From Panax quinquefolius (Eukaryota > Streptophyta > Magnoliopsida > Apiales > Araliaceae), in assembly GCA_020205615.1 (NCBI GenBank), contig CM035170.1:28739568-28803567 (forward strand): DNA of 64,000 bases, read 5' to 3'. The notes beneath the pieces were generated by a model that saw only the letters and a program-made list of their open reading frames with translations, had not been told where the DNA came from and made no database searches. Shown one piece after another: positions 33,326 through 47,215 of the stretch (its first letter is position 1; each line of letters starts with the position of its first letter). The translations under genes and the position numbers were made by a program.

Positions 33326-33600
33326 ACACGAAAAAGTTCCAAATTTGATAAAAATTTCAAACCAACATTCTGGCATAATGATATTGAAGAAATAATATCA
33401 TTTTAGAAGAAAATAACCTCCCTTACAATCCATTACCTCAAAAAAGCGATCGATTACTCGAATAATACCGAACAAACTTGCACCGTATAGCAACACTCAA
33501 GATATCAAAATACTCACAAGAATACACTCGATAATATAGAGAAAGAAATAGAGAGAAAACTTCAGTTTCTGGTTTGATTTTCAATTCTAACCTAAGCAAC

Positions 33601-33609
33601 CTATTTATA
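33601..33609 (-). promoter_or_regulatory. LTR TATA box, D LTR 1
   Basis: CTATTTATA on the plus strand (TATAAATAG on the element strand), followed on that strand by the same leader as in A. Confidence 0.65.
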
Positions 33610-34956
33610 GGAAAATGCTTAGAACACCAACAGAAAATTTAATATAATATTAATATAATTATTATAATTTCTACGCCAACCTTCCTAGATCTGAATTCAG
33701 CAACATAACACATTTATAACATGTGGAACACTCACCAAAAAATGTTTTTCTTTAAAAAATAATTAAAACTTCCAAAATCAATTATTTCAAACTTCTAACT
33801 TCTATAATTCATAATAAATAGCCCTTTTATCGTAAAAATTTGAATCTCGCGCTTTTTTATAGAATATTCAATTCTCTACAACTTTGCGAGAAGAAAGTTT
33901 TTCCAAATTTTAAATGTAAATTGATCAAATCCACATTTGACGATTTAACAAAAGTATAATCAAATTTCAACCAAGAAATGGGGTCCACCGACACACAAAA
34001 TATGTGTTAATCATTTAATGCAACAAAAATACTCTTCCTCCTCATATACTCATATATCACACATTCATTGTAAAAATATCACCATTATTATATTATAATA
34101 ATATAATAAAATATTATTTTATCGTAAAAGATAAAATATCAATTTTCAACAATTGTCACTTTAAAAATTTTCCCATCTATATCCACATAAAATGAATATT
34201 TTTCTTATCATATAAATCAATAATTAATTATTCACAAATAATATTACGTAATCACAATATGACAACCAGTGCGCTTCCTCAAGAAAGAGGGGCTTTCCAA
34301 TAAGAATTTCTCCTCTTCATGCGCCGCAATTAGGTGACCAAACCTCTCCTTATACGTAATTTTCTAGACATTTGCAATAATGCTATCTAATAATATTATT
34401 CAAATAATATGAATTATTAATTTGATAATGGAAAATACCGTAGTGAGTGACAATTATTAAAACAACAATAATATAAAATATCAACGCAAAGAATTATTGA
34501 ATCAAAAAATAAAATATCGAATAAGAATTATCGTAATAATTTATCGAGTAGTGCCTTCTTACGTAAGAATCAATAATTGGTGCAATATCGTGTGCTATTG
34601 CACAACAAAGCGTATTACATTTTTTTACCACCGGGTATTCCAACAAAGATTAATTCAGAATAATTACGCCGTTATTTATAAAAACTTAAATTTGTCGCTT
34701 TCTTCATCCAATCGCTTATTCGTTATGGGGCCCATAAATGGTCACACCGTCGCATTTAATATTCCCTACGTAAAGAATATTCCACCACCAAACGAATATT
34801 CCCCAATAAAATGAGTATTTTATAACCACTCATGCTTATTTTGAAAAAAAAAAAATTATATCACCCTTAACTTTAACTTTTATCAATTTAACCATTTACC
34901 TAATAGTAATTATAAGAAAAATTGAATACTTTTATTTCATAAAATTCGGTCTTACA

Positions 34957-35286
34957 ATCTCCCTCCTTATAAAATTTTGTCCTCAAATTTACGTACCTTG
35001 TATTTCAAAGAGTCGAGAATACCTTGCTTTCATTTCGATTCCATCTTTCCCGCCATCATGATTTCTCCATCGCTCATCTCCTGTATTTCGATATCATTCT
35101 AGAATACAAACTTCAAAAATAAAGGTTAATTTAACAAATTAACATATCACATAATATCCCGATATTATGACCAACCAACAATTAAGCTTAGGTAGACACA
35201 CTAGCTGTGAAGGATTTACTTATCTCTCCCTCCTAGTTATATTCCCGATCTCCACCAGAGACCATATCCCTAAGCTCGATACCAAC
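34957..35286 (-). other. D internal region 1 (330 bp)
   Basis: From left: PPT complement (ATCTCCCTCCTTAT), the complement of a short pol tail with an EMKARY-type end, a leader matching that of A (AATCCTTC and CTAGTGTGTC blocks) and the PBS complement AGCTCGATACCAAC at 35273-35286. No gag or enzyme remains. Confidence 0.9.
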
Positions 35287-38200
35287 CGTGACAACCCCCC
35301 AAAATAGGTCCATTCCATCCAACCCATTCTCGAGTCGCCAAATACATTGTACGTAAAACAATTACAACTTTATTACAACAATTGTCGTGCAAAAATACAA
35401 CAACACATATATGTTTGTGAGTTTGGATACAAATATATACCAACCGTAACTCATGACACCAACTTTGATAAGACGTCACAATGACACCTTACATAAAGGT
35501 ATAGTCAAAAACTGCTTTTAGAAATTAGAATCTTTGGGAAGTGCTCAAGAAACCTTCGTATACGGAGGCCACGCTTCTAGGTTATGATAGATATCATATG
35601 GCAACAAAAATTATCCTCGGTTAACCTAATAGACCCCAAAGAAAAACGAGAAGATTACTATCATATTCTTCCCAATGGCGAGTCTTCTCTTGACATATCA
35701 TTATCTCCACTCGCCTCTAATTGGGAATTAAACTCCAAATAAACACCAAGATTATATAGGTAGTGCTTGTAAATATACTCAAAGAAGTGGATGAGCACAA
35801 CCTTGTCTTATGATGACACGAGGTTGTATGTCATTAGACATCTTGTATGATAGTGGCAAAACACCCTTCCAAGTTAAATTCACCTCACCCTCAACATCTA
35901 TAGACCACCGCTCTATTCCCTCGTTATCCCCGCTTTCGACCCAAATGCCTACACTTTTTTTATTACCTCGAAAGGAATTTGTGAAACAAAAGGGTGAGCA
36001 CAACTAGCTCAAGAAAGAATATCATGACTAAAGATAAATAAATTATCAATAGCCTTCAACAAGAATAAATCGTAGATTTAGAACATATGGTAGATGATAA
36101 AACTTTTCAACCATAGTCATAAATGAACGAGCAATCCATTAGAAGAGTCAAATAGACCATAAAATCTATTATCTTCTCCATGTTAAAAGTCCACCAACAA
36201 TGTTTTATCCTCAGAACATCAATCAACAATTCCCGTCCACAATCACATGTATAACTCATAATCGTAATTGTAGTTCTAAATTCCTTTCCTCTCATCCAGA
36301 CAAAGATAATTTTCATCACCGAAACATCAAAGATTATGGTTATACCAAATCACAGTTCATGTTCATAATCCTACTAATAAATTCATCTTTGCACTACGAC
36401 CAAAGATATACATCAACAAGTCATCTTTGCACTACAGGCCAAAGATATTCATCAACAAGTCATCTTTGCACTACAGGCCAAAGATATTCATCAGTTGGTC
36501 ATGTTCATCTAAACACCTGTTCATCTTTGCACTACGGGCCAAAGATATTCATCAGAAATCATTCATCTTTCCACTACAAGCCAAAGATATTCAGTTATAT
36601 CATCATTTAGGACTAAGGATGATGAAAAATATATATTTTAAAGAAAACGAATCCAGTGAAGCTAAAGAACAAATATTATGTATTCGTACTTTAAATAGTT
36701 CCCATTCAAAAATACTTCATAAATAACCGTAGTGGGGTAAAATTCAAGAATGATCAAAAAACATGGATACAATCAAAGCTAGTATCCGTAATAGATATTT
36801 TGGACAAAAAGAAAAATTTCATTTTTCTATGAATAATGTCAGATTCGTGAATAAAGTCGATACGTGAATAAAGGCTATATACGTGAATAGTAACTCACAC
36901 CAAAAGATAGAAATTTCACAAAAACATCATCAATAAGAATTTAGTGAATAGTAACTCGTGAATAGTAAATCGTGAATAAGAACTCAATAAAACTAGTAAC
37001 CCCGATACGAAAAAGTTCCAAATTTGATAAAAATTTCCAACCAATATTTCGCATAATGATATTGAAGAAATAATATCATTTTAGAAGAAAATAACCTCCT
37101 TACAATCCCTTACCTCAAAAGAGCAAGATTTCCGATCTAGAATAACGGATATAAGTGTCAAAGAACTTGCAAATCCGTATAGCAACACTCAAGATATCAA
37201 AATACTCACAAAGAATACACTCGATAATATAGAGAAAGAAATAGAGAGAAAACTTTAGCTTCGTGTGATTTTCAATTCTAACCTAAGCACCCTATTTATA
37301 GAAAATGCTTAGAACACCAAAGTAAAAATTTAATATAATATTAATATAATTATTAAATTTCTACGCCACCCTTCCTAGATCTGAATTCATCAACATAACA
37401 CATTTAAAACATGTGGAACACTCACCAAAAAAACGTTTTTCTTTAAAAAATAATTAAAAAACTTCCAAAAATCAATTATTTTAACTTCTAACTTCAATAA
37501 TTCATAATAAATAGCCCTTTTATCGTAAAAATTCAATCTCAAGCTTTTTTATAGAAAATTCAATTCTCTACAACTTTGCGTAAGAAAGTTTTTCCAAATT
37601 CCAAATGTAAAAATTGACCAAATCCACATACCTGGACGATTTTACATGCTATAATCAAATTTCAAATAAGAAATGGGCCCACCGACACACAAAAATATGT
37701 GTTAATCATTTAATGCAACAAAAATACTCTTCCTCCTCATATACTCATATATCACACATTCATTGTAAAATATCATCATTATTATATTATAATAATATAA
37801 TAAAATATTATTTTATCGTAAAAGATAAAATATCAATTTTCAACAATTGTCACTTTAAAAATTTTCTCCATCTATATCCACATAAAATGAATATTTTCTT
37901 TATCATATAAATCAATAATTAATTATTCACAAATAATATTATAGAATCACAATATTGACAACCGTGCGCTTTCCTGTGAAAGAGGGGCTTTCCAATAAGA
38001 ATTTCTCCTCATCGCGCAAGCAATTAGGTGACCAAACCTCTCCTTAGATGTAACTTTCTAGACATTGCTAATAATGCTATCTAATAATATTATTCAACTA
38101 ATATGAATTATTAATTTGATAATGGAAAATACCGCAGTAAAGTGACAATTATTAAAACAACAATAATATAAAAATATCAACGCAACAATTATTAATCAAT

Positions 38201-38655
38201 CAAAATAAAATATCGAACAAGAATTATCAGAATAATTATCGAGTAGTGCCTTCACGTAAGAATCAATAATTGGTGCAATACCGTGCTATCGCGGCAACAA
38301 CGCGACATCGTATTTTTTTAACCAATGGGTATTCCAACAAAGATTAATTCTGTAATAACTACGCCGTTATTTATAAAAACTTAAATTTGTCGCTTTTCTT
38401 CATCCAATCGCTATTCCATATGGGGCCAACAAAATGTCATCACCGTCGATTTAAATATTCCCCTACGTAAAGAATATTCCACGCACCAAACAAATATTCC
38501 CCGATAGAAATGAGTATTTTATAACCACTTGCATATTTTTTGAAAAAAAAATTCATATATCACCCTTAACTTTAACTTTTATCAATTTAACCATTTACCT
38601 AATAGTAATTATAAGAAAAATTGAATACTTTTATTTCATAAAATTCGGTCTTACA
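35287..38655 (-). repeat. D LTR 2
   Basis: 3369 bp, starting CGTGACAACCCCCC and ending CGGTCTTACA. Stem-loop minisatellite at about 36381-36590, GTGAATA array at about 36830-37005, TATA box complement at 37292-37300. Confidence 0.92.
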
Positions 38656-38986
38656 ATCTCCTCTCTTATGAAATTTCGTCCCTCAAATTTACGCATTGGT
38701 ATTTCAAAGAGTCGAGAATACCTTGCTTTCATTTCAGATTCCATCTTTCCCCACATCATGATTTCTCCATTACTCATCTCCCCGTATTTCGATATCATTC
38801 TAGAATACAACTTCAAAAATAAAGGTTAATTTAACAAATTAACATATCACATAATATCCCGATATTACGACCGACCAACAAATAAGCTTAGGTAGACACA
38901 CTAAATAAGGATTTACTCATCTCCCTCCTAGTTATATTCCCCCGATCTCCGCCAGTAGATCATATCCCTAAGCTCGATATACTAAT
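38656..38986 (-). other. D internal region 2 (331 bp)
   Basis: Same make-up as region 1. The minus-strand frame 38816-38631 ends with MESEMKARYSRLFEI and FEGRNFIREE, recognisable as the last residues of the Tekay-like Pol in element A. Confidence 0.9.
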
Positions 38987-41900
38987 CGTAACAACCCCAA
39001 AATAGGTCCATTCCATCCAACCCATTTCGAGTCGCCAAATACATGGTACGTAAAACAACTACAACTTTATTACAACAATTATCGTGCAAAATACAACAAC
39101 ACATATGTCATGAGTTTGGATACAAATATATACCAACCAGTAACTCATGACACCAACTTTGATAAGACGTCACAATGACACCTTACATAAAGGTATAGTC
39201 AAAAAACTGCTTTAGAAATTAGAATCTTTGGGAAGTGCTCAAGAAACCTTCGTATACTGGAGGCCATGCTTCTAGTTATGATAGATATCATATGGCCACG
39301 TAATTATCCTCGTCAATCTAATAGACCCCAAAGAAAAAACGAGAAGATTACTATCATATTCTTCCCAATGGTGAGTCTTCTCTTGACATATCATTATCTC
39401 CACTGCCTCTAATTGGGAATTAAACTCCAAACAAACACCAAGATTATATAGTAGTGCTTGTAAATATACTCAAAGAAGTGGATGAGCACAACCTCGCCTT
39501 TTATGATGACACGAGGTCAGTATGTCATTAGACATCTTGTATGATAGTGGAAAAACACCTTCCAAGTTAAATTCACCTCACCTCAACATCTATAGACCAC
39601 CGCTCTATTCCCTCATTATCCCCGCCGACCCCAAATACACTTTTTTATTACCGAAGGAATTTGTGAAGCAAAAGGGTGAGCACAACTAGCTCAAGAAAGA
39701 ATATCATGACTAAAGATAAATAAATTATCAATAGCCTTCAACAAGAATAAATCGTAGATTTAGAACATATGGTAGATGATAAAACTTTTCAACCATAGTC
39801 ATAATGAACGAGCAATCCATTAGAAGAGTCAAATAGACCATAAAATCTATTATCTTCTCCATGTTAAAAGTCCACCAACAATGTTTTATCCTCAGAACAT
39901 CAATCAACAATTCCCCATCCCACAATCACATGTATAACTCATAATCGTAATTGTAGTTCTAAATTCCTTTCTCATCCAGACAAAGATAATTTTCATCACC
40001 GAAACATCAAAGATTATGGTTATACCAAATCACGCTTCATGTTCATAATCCTACTAATAAATTCATCTTTGCACTACTACCAAAGATATACATCAACAAG
40101 TCATCTTTGCACTACAGGCCAAAGATATTCATCAACAAGTCATCTTTGCACTACAGGTGACCAAAGATATTCATCAGTTGGTCATGTTCATCTAAACACA
40201 TGTTCATCTTTGCACTACGGGCCAAAGATATTCATCAGAAATCATTCATCTTTTACTACAAAAGCAAAAGATATTCAAGTATATCATCATTTAGGACTAA
40301 GGATGATGAAAATATATTTTAAAGAAAACGAATCCAGTGAAGCAAAAGAACAAATATTAAGTATTCGTACTTTAAATAATTCCCATTCAAAAATACTTCA
40401 TAAATAACCAGAGTGGGGTAAAATTCAAGAATGATCAAAACATGGATACAATCAAAGCTAGTATCCAGAATAGATATTTTGGACAAAAAGAAGAAATTTC
40501 ATTTTTTCTTGAATAATAAAGGTCAGATTCGTGAATAAAGGTCGATACGTGAATAGTGTCAGATACGTGAATAGTAACTCCACACCAAAAGATAGAAATT
40601 TCACAAAAAACATCATCACGCTTCGTGAATAGTACTCGTGAATAAGAATAATAAGAATCGTGAATAGTAACTCATGAATAAGTAACTCCAAAAAAAAGTT
40701 CCAAATTTGATAAAAATTTCAAACCAATATTTCAAAGATAATGATATCAAGAAATAATATCATTTTAGAAGAAAATAACTCCCTTATCCCTTACAATCCA
40801 TTACCTCCTCAAAAGAAAGAGAATTAGATTGACTAGATATAACGAACAAACTTGCACCGTATAAAGAACACTCAAGATATCAAAATACTCACAAAAATAC
40901 GCACTCGATAATATAGAGAGAAAAGAGAGAGAAAACTTTTAGCTTCTAAAGTGATTTTCAATTCTAACCTAAGCACCCTATTTATAGAAAATGCTTAGAA
41001 CACCAAAGTAGAAAATTTAATATAATATTAATATAATTATTATAATTTCTACGCCAACCTTCCTACATCTGAATTTAGCAACATAACACATTTATAACAT
41101 GTGGAACACTCACCAAAAAAACGTTTTTCTTTAAAAAAAATAATTAAAACTTCCAAAATCAATTATTTTAACTTCTAACTTCAATAATTCATAATAAATA
41201 GCCCTTTTATCGTAAAATTTCAATCTCGCGACTTTTTATAGAAATTCAATTCTCTACAACTTTACGTAAGAAAGTTATTCCAAATTCTAAAAAGAAATTG
41301 ACCAAATCCACATACTTTACGATTTTACAAGCTATAATCAAATTTCACCAAGAAATGGGGTCCACCGACACACAAAATATGTTTTAATCATTTAATGCAA
41401 CAAAAATACTCTTCCTCCTCATATACTCATATATCACACATTCATTGTAAAATATCATCATTATTATATTATAATAATATAATAAAATATTATTTTATCG
41501 TAAAAGATAAAATATCAATTTTCAACAATTGTCACTTTAAAAATTTTCTCCATCTATATCCACATAAAATGAATATTTTCCTTATCATATAAATCAATAA
41601 TTAATTATTCACAAATAATATTACAAAATCACAATATTGACAACCGTGCGCTTCCTAAGAAAGAGGGGGCTTTCCAATAAGAATTTCTCCTTCGCAAGCC
41701 GCAATTAGGTGACCAAACCTCTCCTTAGATGTAACTTTCAGACATTGCCAATAATGTTATCTAATAATATTATTCAAATAATATGAATTATTAATTTGAT
41801 AATGGAAAATATCAGCAAAGTTGACAATTATTAAAACAACAATAATATAAAATATCAACGCAAAGAATTATTGAATCAAAATAAAATATCGATGCGAAAT

Positions 41901-42334
41901 TATCGTAATAATTATCGAGTAGTGCCTTCTTACGTAAGAATCAATAATTGGTGCAATACCGCATCTATCTTGTGCAACAACGCGTACATCGTTATTTTAA
42001 CCACCGGTATTCCAATAAAGATAATTCAGAATAATTACGCCAAGTTATTTATAAAAACTTAAATTTGTCGCTTTTTCTTCATCCAATCTTATATTCATTA
42101 TGGGGCCCACAAAAGGTCATAAACCGTCATGCAATAATATTCTCTACACGAAAGAATATTCCACCACCAAACGAATATTCCCCGATAAAAATGAGTATTT
42201 TATAACCACTTGCATATTTTAAAAAAAATTCATATATCACCCTTAACTTTAACTTTTATCAATTTAACCATTTACCTAATAGTAATTATAAGAAAAATTG
42301 AATACTTTTATTTCATAAAATTTGGGGTCTTACA
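38987..42334 (-). repeat. D LTR 3
   Basis: 3348 bp, starting CGTAACAACCCC and ending GGGGTCTTACA. Stem-loop minisatellite at about 40060-40275, GTGAATA array at about 40505-40690, TATA box complement at 40978-40986. Confidence 0.92.
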
Positions 42335-42676
42335 ATCTCCCTCCTTATGAAATTTCGTCCCCAAAATTTACGTACGCACTGTATTTCAAAGAGTTGAGAA
42401 TACTCTTGCTTTCATTTCGATTCCATCTTTCCCGTCATCATGATTTCTCCATTGCTCATCTCCCCGTATTTCGATATCATTCTAGAATACAACTTCAAAA
42501 ATAAAGGTTAATTTAACAAATTAACATATCACATAATATCCCGATATTATGATCCTACCAACAAATTAAGTTTAGGTAGGACACACTAGCGAAGGATTTA
42601 CTCATCTCTCCCTCCTAGTTATATTCCCCGATCTCCGCCAGAGAGACTATATCCCTAAGCTCGATACCATAACAAC
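42335..42676 (-). other. D internal region 3 (342 bp)
   Basis: PPT complement, pol-tail complement, leader and PBS complement (AGCTCGATACCA followed by a short insertion) in the same order as regions 1 and 2. Confidence 0.9.
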
Positions 42677-45600
42677 CGCGACGACCCCAAAATAGGTCCA
42701 TTCCATCCAACCCATTCTCGAGTCGCCAAATACATGGTACGTAAAACAACTACAACTTTATTACAACAATTGTCGTGCAAAATACAACAACAACATATAT
42801 ATTGTGAGTTTGGATACAAATATATACCAACCGTAACTCTGGACACCAACTTTGATAAAGACGTCACAATGACACCTTACATAAAGGTATAGTCAAAAAT
42901 CTGCTTTTAGAAATTAAAATCTTTGGGAAGTGCTCAAGAAAACCTTCGTATACGGAGAGGCCATGCTTCTAGGTTATGATAGATATCATATGGCCACAAA
43001 ATTATCCTCGTCAATCTAATAGACCCCAAAGAAAAACGAGAAGATTACTATCATATTCTTCCCAATGGTGAGTCTTCTCTCGACATATCATTATCTCCAC
43101 TGCCTCTAATTGGGAATTAAACTCCAAACAAACACCAAGATTATATAGTAGTGCTTGTAAATATACTCAAGAAGTGGATGAGCACAACCCTGTCTTATGA
43201 TGACAAGAGGTTGTATGTCATTAGACATCTTGTATGATAGTGGCAAAACACCCTTCCAAGTTAAATTCACCTCACCCTCAACATCTATAGACCACCGTTC
43301 TATTCCCTTGTTATCCCCCGCTCGACCCAGCTACACTTTTATTACCTGAAAGGAATTTGTGAAACAAAAGGGTGAGCACAACTAGCTCAGTAAAGAATAT
43401 CATGACTAAAGATAAATAAATTATCAATAGCCTTCAACAGTAATAAATCAGAGATTTAGAACATATGGTAGATGATAAAAAATTTCAACCATAGTTGCAG
43501 CGGAACGATCAATCCATTAGAAGAGTCAAATAGACCATAGAGTCTATTTTCTTCTCCATGTTAAAAGTCCACCAACAATGTTTTATCCCTGTAACATCAA
43601 TCAACAATTCCTGTCCACAATCACATGTATAACTCATAATCGTAATTGTAGTTCTAAATTCCTTTCCTCATCCAAGACAAAGATAATTTTCATCACCTGA
43701 AACATCAAAGATTATGGTTATACCAAATCACAGTTAATGTTCATAATCCTACTAATAAATTCATCTTTGCACTACGGCCAAAGATATACATCAACAAGTC
43801 ATCTTTGCACTACAGGCCAAAGATATTCATCAACAAGTCATCTTTGCACTACGTGCCAAAGATATTCATCACCGGTCATGTTCATCTAAACACTGCTCAT
43901 CTTTGCACTACGGGCCAAAGATATTCATCAGAAATCATTCATCTTTGCACTACAGGCCAAAGATATTCAGTTATATCATCATTTAGGACTGAGGATGATG
44001 AAAAATATATATTTTAAAGAAAACGAATCCAGTGAAGCAAAAGAACAAATATTATGTATTCGTACTTTAAATAATTCCCATTCAAAAATACTTCATAAAT
44101 AACCAGAGTGGGGTAAAATTCAAGAATGATCAAAACATGGATGCAATCAAAGCTAGTATCCAGAATATATATTTTGGACAAAAAGAAGAAATTTCATTTT
44201 TCTCATGAATAAGGTCGTATTCGTGAATAGTGGTCAGATACGTGAATAGTAACTCCTATACGTGAATATAGAAATTTCCGACACAAAAAATATAGAAATT
44301 TCACAAAAATAACGCTTCATCAATAGTAATCGTGAATAGTAACTCGTGAATAGTAACCCCGACACGAAAAAGATCCAAATTTGATAAAAATTTCCATCCA
44401 ACATTCTGGCATAATGATATTGAAGAAATAATATCATTTTAGAAAAAAATAACCTCCCTTACAATCCTTTACCTCAAAAGAAGCAAGATTTCGAATATAA
44501 GAATAACGTCGAACAAAACTTGCACCAGATATAGCAACACTCAAGATATCAAAATACTCACAAAAATACACTTGATAATATAGAGAGAAAAATAGAGAGA
44601 AACTTCAGCTTCGTGTGATTTTCAATTCTAACCTAAGCACCCTATTTATAGAAAATGCTTAACACACAAAGTAGAAAATTTAATATAATATTAATATAAT
44701 TATTATAATTTCTACGCCAACCTTCCTACATCTGAATTTAGCAACATAACACATTTATAACATGTGGAACACTCACCAAAAACGTTTTTCTTTAAAAAAA
44801 AATAATTAAAACTTCCAAAAATCAATTATTTCGGAACTTCGGAACTTCTATAATTCATAATAAATAGCCCTTTTATCAGAAAATTCGAATCTCTCGACTC
44901 AGCATAGAATATTCAATTCTCTACAACTTTACAGAATAAAGTTATTCCAAATTCTAAAAAGAAATTGACCGAAATCCACATACGGACGATTTTACAGACT
45001 ATTATCAAATTTCAGTCAAGAAATGGGGTCCACCGACACACAAAATATGTGTTAATCATTTAATGCAACAAAAATACTCTTCCTCCTCATATACTCATAT
45101 ATCACACATTCATTGTAAAAATATCACCATTATTATATTATAATAATATAATAAAATATTATTTTATCAGAAAAGATAAAATATCAATTTTCAACAATTG
45201 TCACTTTAAAAATTTTCTCCATCTATATCCACATAAAATGAATATTTTCCTTATCATATAAATTAATAATTAACTATTCACAAATAATATTACGTAATCA
45301 CAATATTGACAACTGTGTAGTTCCTCAGAAAGAGGGGCTTTCCAATAAGAATTTCTCCTTCATCGACGCAATTAATTAGGTGACCAAACCTCTCCTTAAA
45401 TGTAACTTTCTAGACATTGCCAATAATGCTATCTAATAATATTATTCAAATAATATGAATTATTAATTTGATAATGAAAAATATATTGTAAAAGACAATT
45501 ATTAAAAACAACAATAATATAAAATATCAACGCAAAGAATTATTGAATCAAAAATAAAATATCGAATAAGAATTACCGTAATAATTTATCGAGTAGTGCC

Positions 45601-46021
45601 TTCTTACGTAAGAATCAATAATTGGTGCAATACCGTAAAACCTCTTGTCTTGCTACTAACAACGCCAGACATCGTATTTTAACCAACCAGATTATTCCAA
45701 CAAAGATTAATCTGTAAATAATTACGCCAATTATTTATAAAAACTTAAATTTGTCGCTTTCTTCATCCGATAGTTATTCTCGTTATGGGGCCCACAAATG
45801 GTCAAGGCCGTCGCATTTAATATTCTCCGATAGAAAAAGAATATTCCACGACCAAACGAATATTCCCCGATAGAAATGAGTATTTTATAACCACTTGCAT
45901 ATTTTGAAAAAAAAATTCATATATCACCCTTAACTTTAACTTTTATCAATTTAACCATTTACTGAATAGTAATTATAAGAAAAATTGAATACTTTTATTT
46001 CATAAAATTCGGGGTCTTACA
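42677..46021 (-). repeat. D LTR 4
   Basis: 3345 bp, starting CGCGACGACCCC and ending GGGGTCTTACA. Stem-loop minisatellite at about 43760-43970, GTGAATA array at about 44205-44360 (partly rearranged), TATA box complement at 44642-44650. Confidence 0.92.
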
Positions 46022-46355
46022 ATGAAAAAATTTACTCGCTTTACCCTTGTCGACCAAAGCGAGGAATCTTTGTTCCAATTGGTAAGTAAAAGTCCGGTGG
46101 ACCATGATGATGGAGGGATTGCCATCATCCTCCTTGTCCCGAATGATGGCCATTATGTCGTGGCAATCATCATCTGGGTGTATCTGTTGGTATGTTCATC
46201 ATGGACGATGATCGCGATGCAGAGACATCATTCTGGACAACGCTTTTCCTTGATTCTCCGCTCCTTTTCTTCGATTGCGGGATCTCGAATAACGATTTTC
46301 TTTTCCTCCACCGCCGCTTAGGAAATAACATGGCCATGACATCGGGTCGGCACCT
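46022..46355 (-). other. PR-to-intron linker of element B
   Basis: Sequence between the protease frame and the D array. On the minus strand it has charged fragments and DFYLPIGTK-like residues but several stops. The intron donor should lie here or within the sequence displaced by D; no clear site is seen. Confidence 0.4.
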
Positions 46356-47215
46356 TTATCGGAGGTTGTGCGGACTCGGAGTTTGAAGGCGGCCCGAACG
46401 CCACATGGTTGAAGCTAAAGGAATCTGTTGATACTTATGAGGATTCCTGTGACTAGAGTTGGCAGAATAGCCTAGTCCAGCTGTTCCAACTTGCTTGGTT
46501 AATCGAATGGGGTACTGGATACCCTGGCCATCTTTACTCAACCCTTGTCCTGGCTTATGACCCAATGACATCATTTCTCGAGTGGCTGACATCACCTCAG
46601 CAAAAATGTGGGGTTCGGGCAGTGGTGCTCCAATAGCGTGGTATTGGGTGTTGCTTATTTCCAAAGCATAAAAATTGATTGGTTCTACGTCTGCATTGGC
46701 ATTGATGAATGGTATATCCCCATGCTGAGGAATCTCTGGTTCAGCGTTGACCGTGACCAGGCTATTGTTGATAATGTACTTCAGTTGTTGGTGAAGGGTG
46801 GAGGGGACTGCCCCTGCCATGTGGATCCATGGTCGTCCCAAGAGCAGGTTGTATCCCGAATCTATCTTGAGCACATGGAAGGATACGCAGAATGTATGAG
46901 GGCCAATTTCAATTGGCAGCTCAATTACTCCAACCGAGTTACGACGGGCTCCATCAAAAGCTTTGATGATAGTATGGCTACTCCAAATTCGGTTGAGATT
47001 GATATTCATCTTCACCAAGGTGGCATATGGGCAGATATTCAAAGAGGAACCTCCATCTATTAAGACTCCAGCCACCATATATCCGGAGGACAAGACCGCA
47101 ATGTGCAACGGTTTGCAATGACCAGTCCCTTCGGGCGGTATGTCATCATCAGTGAAGGATATCACATTAGTGTTGAAAATGTGATCAACCATGTGTTGAA
47201 ATTTTTTCTCAGATC
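46356..47215 (-). pseudogene. Aspartic protease with G-patch-like tail (element B)
   Basis: The 278-codon minus-strand frame (47192-46356) starts MVDHIFNTN. The retropepsin active site reads VLIDGGSSLNI (residues 43-53; D-G-G in place of D-T/S-G), then IIKAFDGARRNSVG, LPIEIGPHTF, and the flap/second box LLLGRPWIHMAGAVPS (115-130). Residues about 205-228 (MMSLGHKPGQGLSKDGQG) resemble a G-patch, an RNA-binding motif known downstream of the protease in Tat-type and some retroviral proteins. This is the longest intact frame of B. It would process Gag-Pol. It is cut from upstream gag by frameshifts at 47200-47250. Confidence 0.85.

Larger units (their letters stand above)
31632..34956 (-). repeat. 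D LTR 1
   Basis: Starts TGTAACGACCCC and ends GGTCTTACA (plus-strand view). Contains the stem-loop minisatellite at about 32715-32925, the GTGAATAGT array at about 33160-33325 and a TATA box complement at 33601-33609. A 121-codon frame (32689-33054) only reads through the minisatellite. Confidence 0.92.
31632..46021 (-). mobile_element. Element D: array of four LTRs and three minimal internal regions
   Basis: Four direct copies of a 3.3-kb LTR (31632-34956, 35287-38655, 38987-42334, 42677-46021) are separated by 330-342 bp internal regions, each with PPT, pol tail, leader and PBS complement. The period is 3655-3700 bp. The LTR shares ends, TATA box, splice-like site and both minisatellites with A and C but is about 0.5 kb longer. 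D has no coding capacity. No TSD is seen (left flank GCAGA, right flank ATGAA). Confidence 0.9.

Noticed and set aside
46608..47063. 151-codon plus-strand frame
   Set aside because: It is the shadow of the B protease on the opposite strand, whose minus-strand frame has clear retropepsin motifs.
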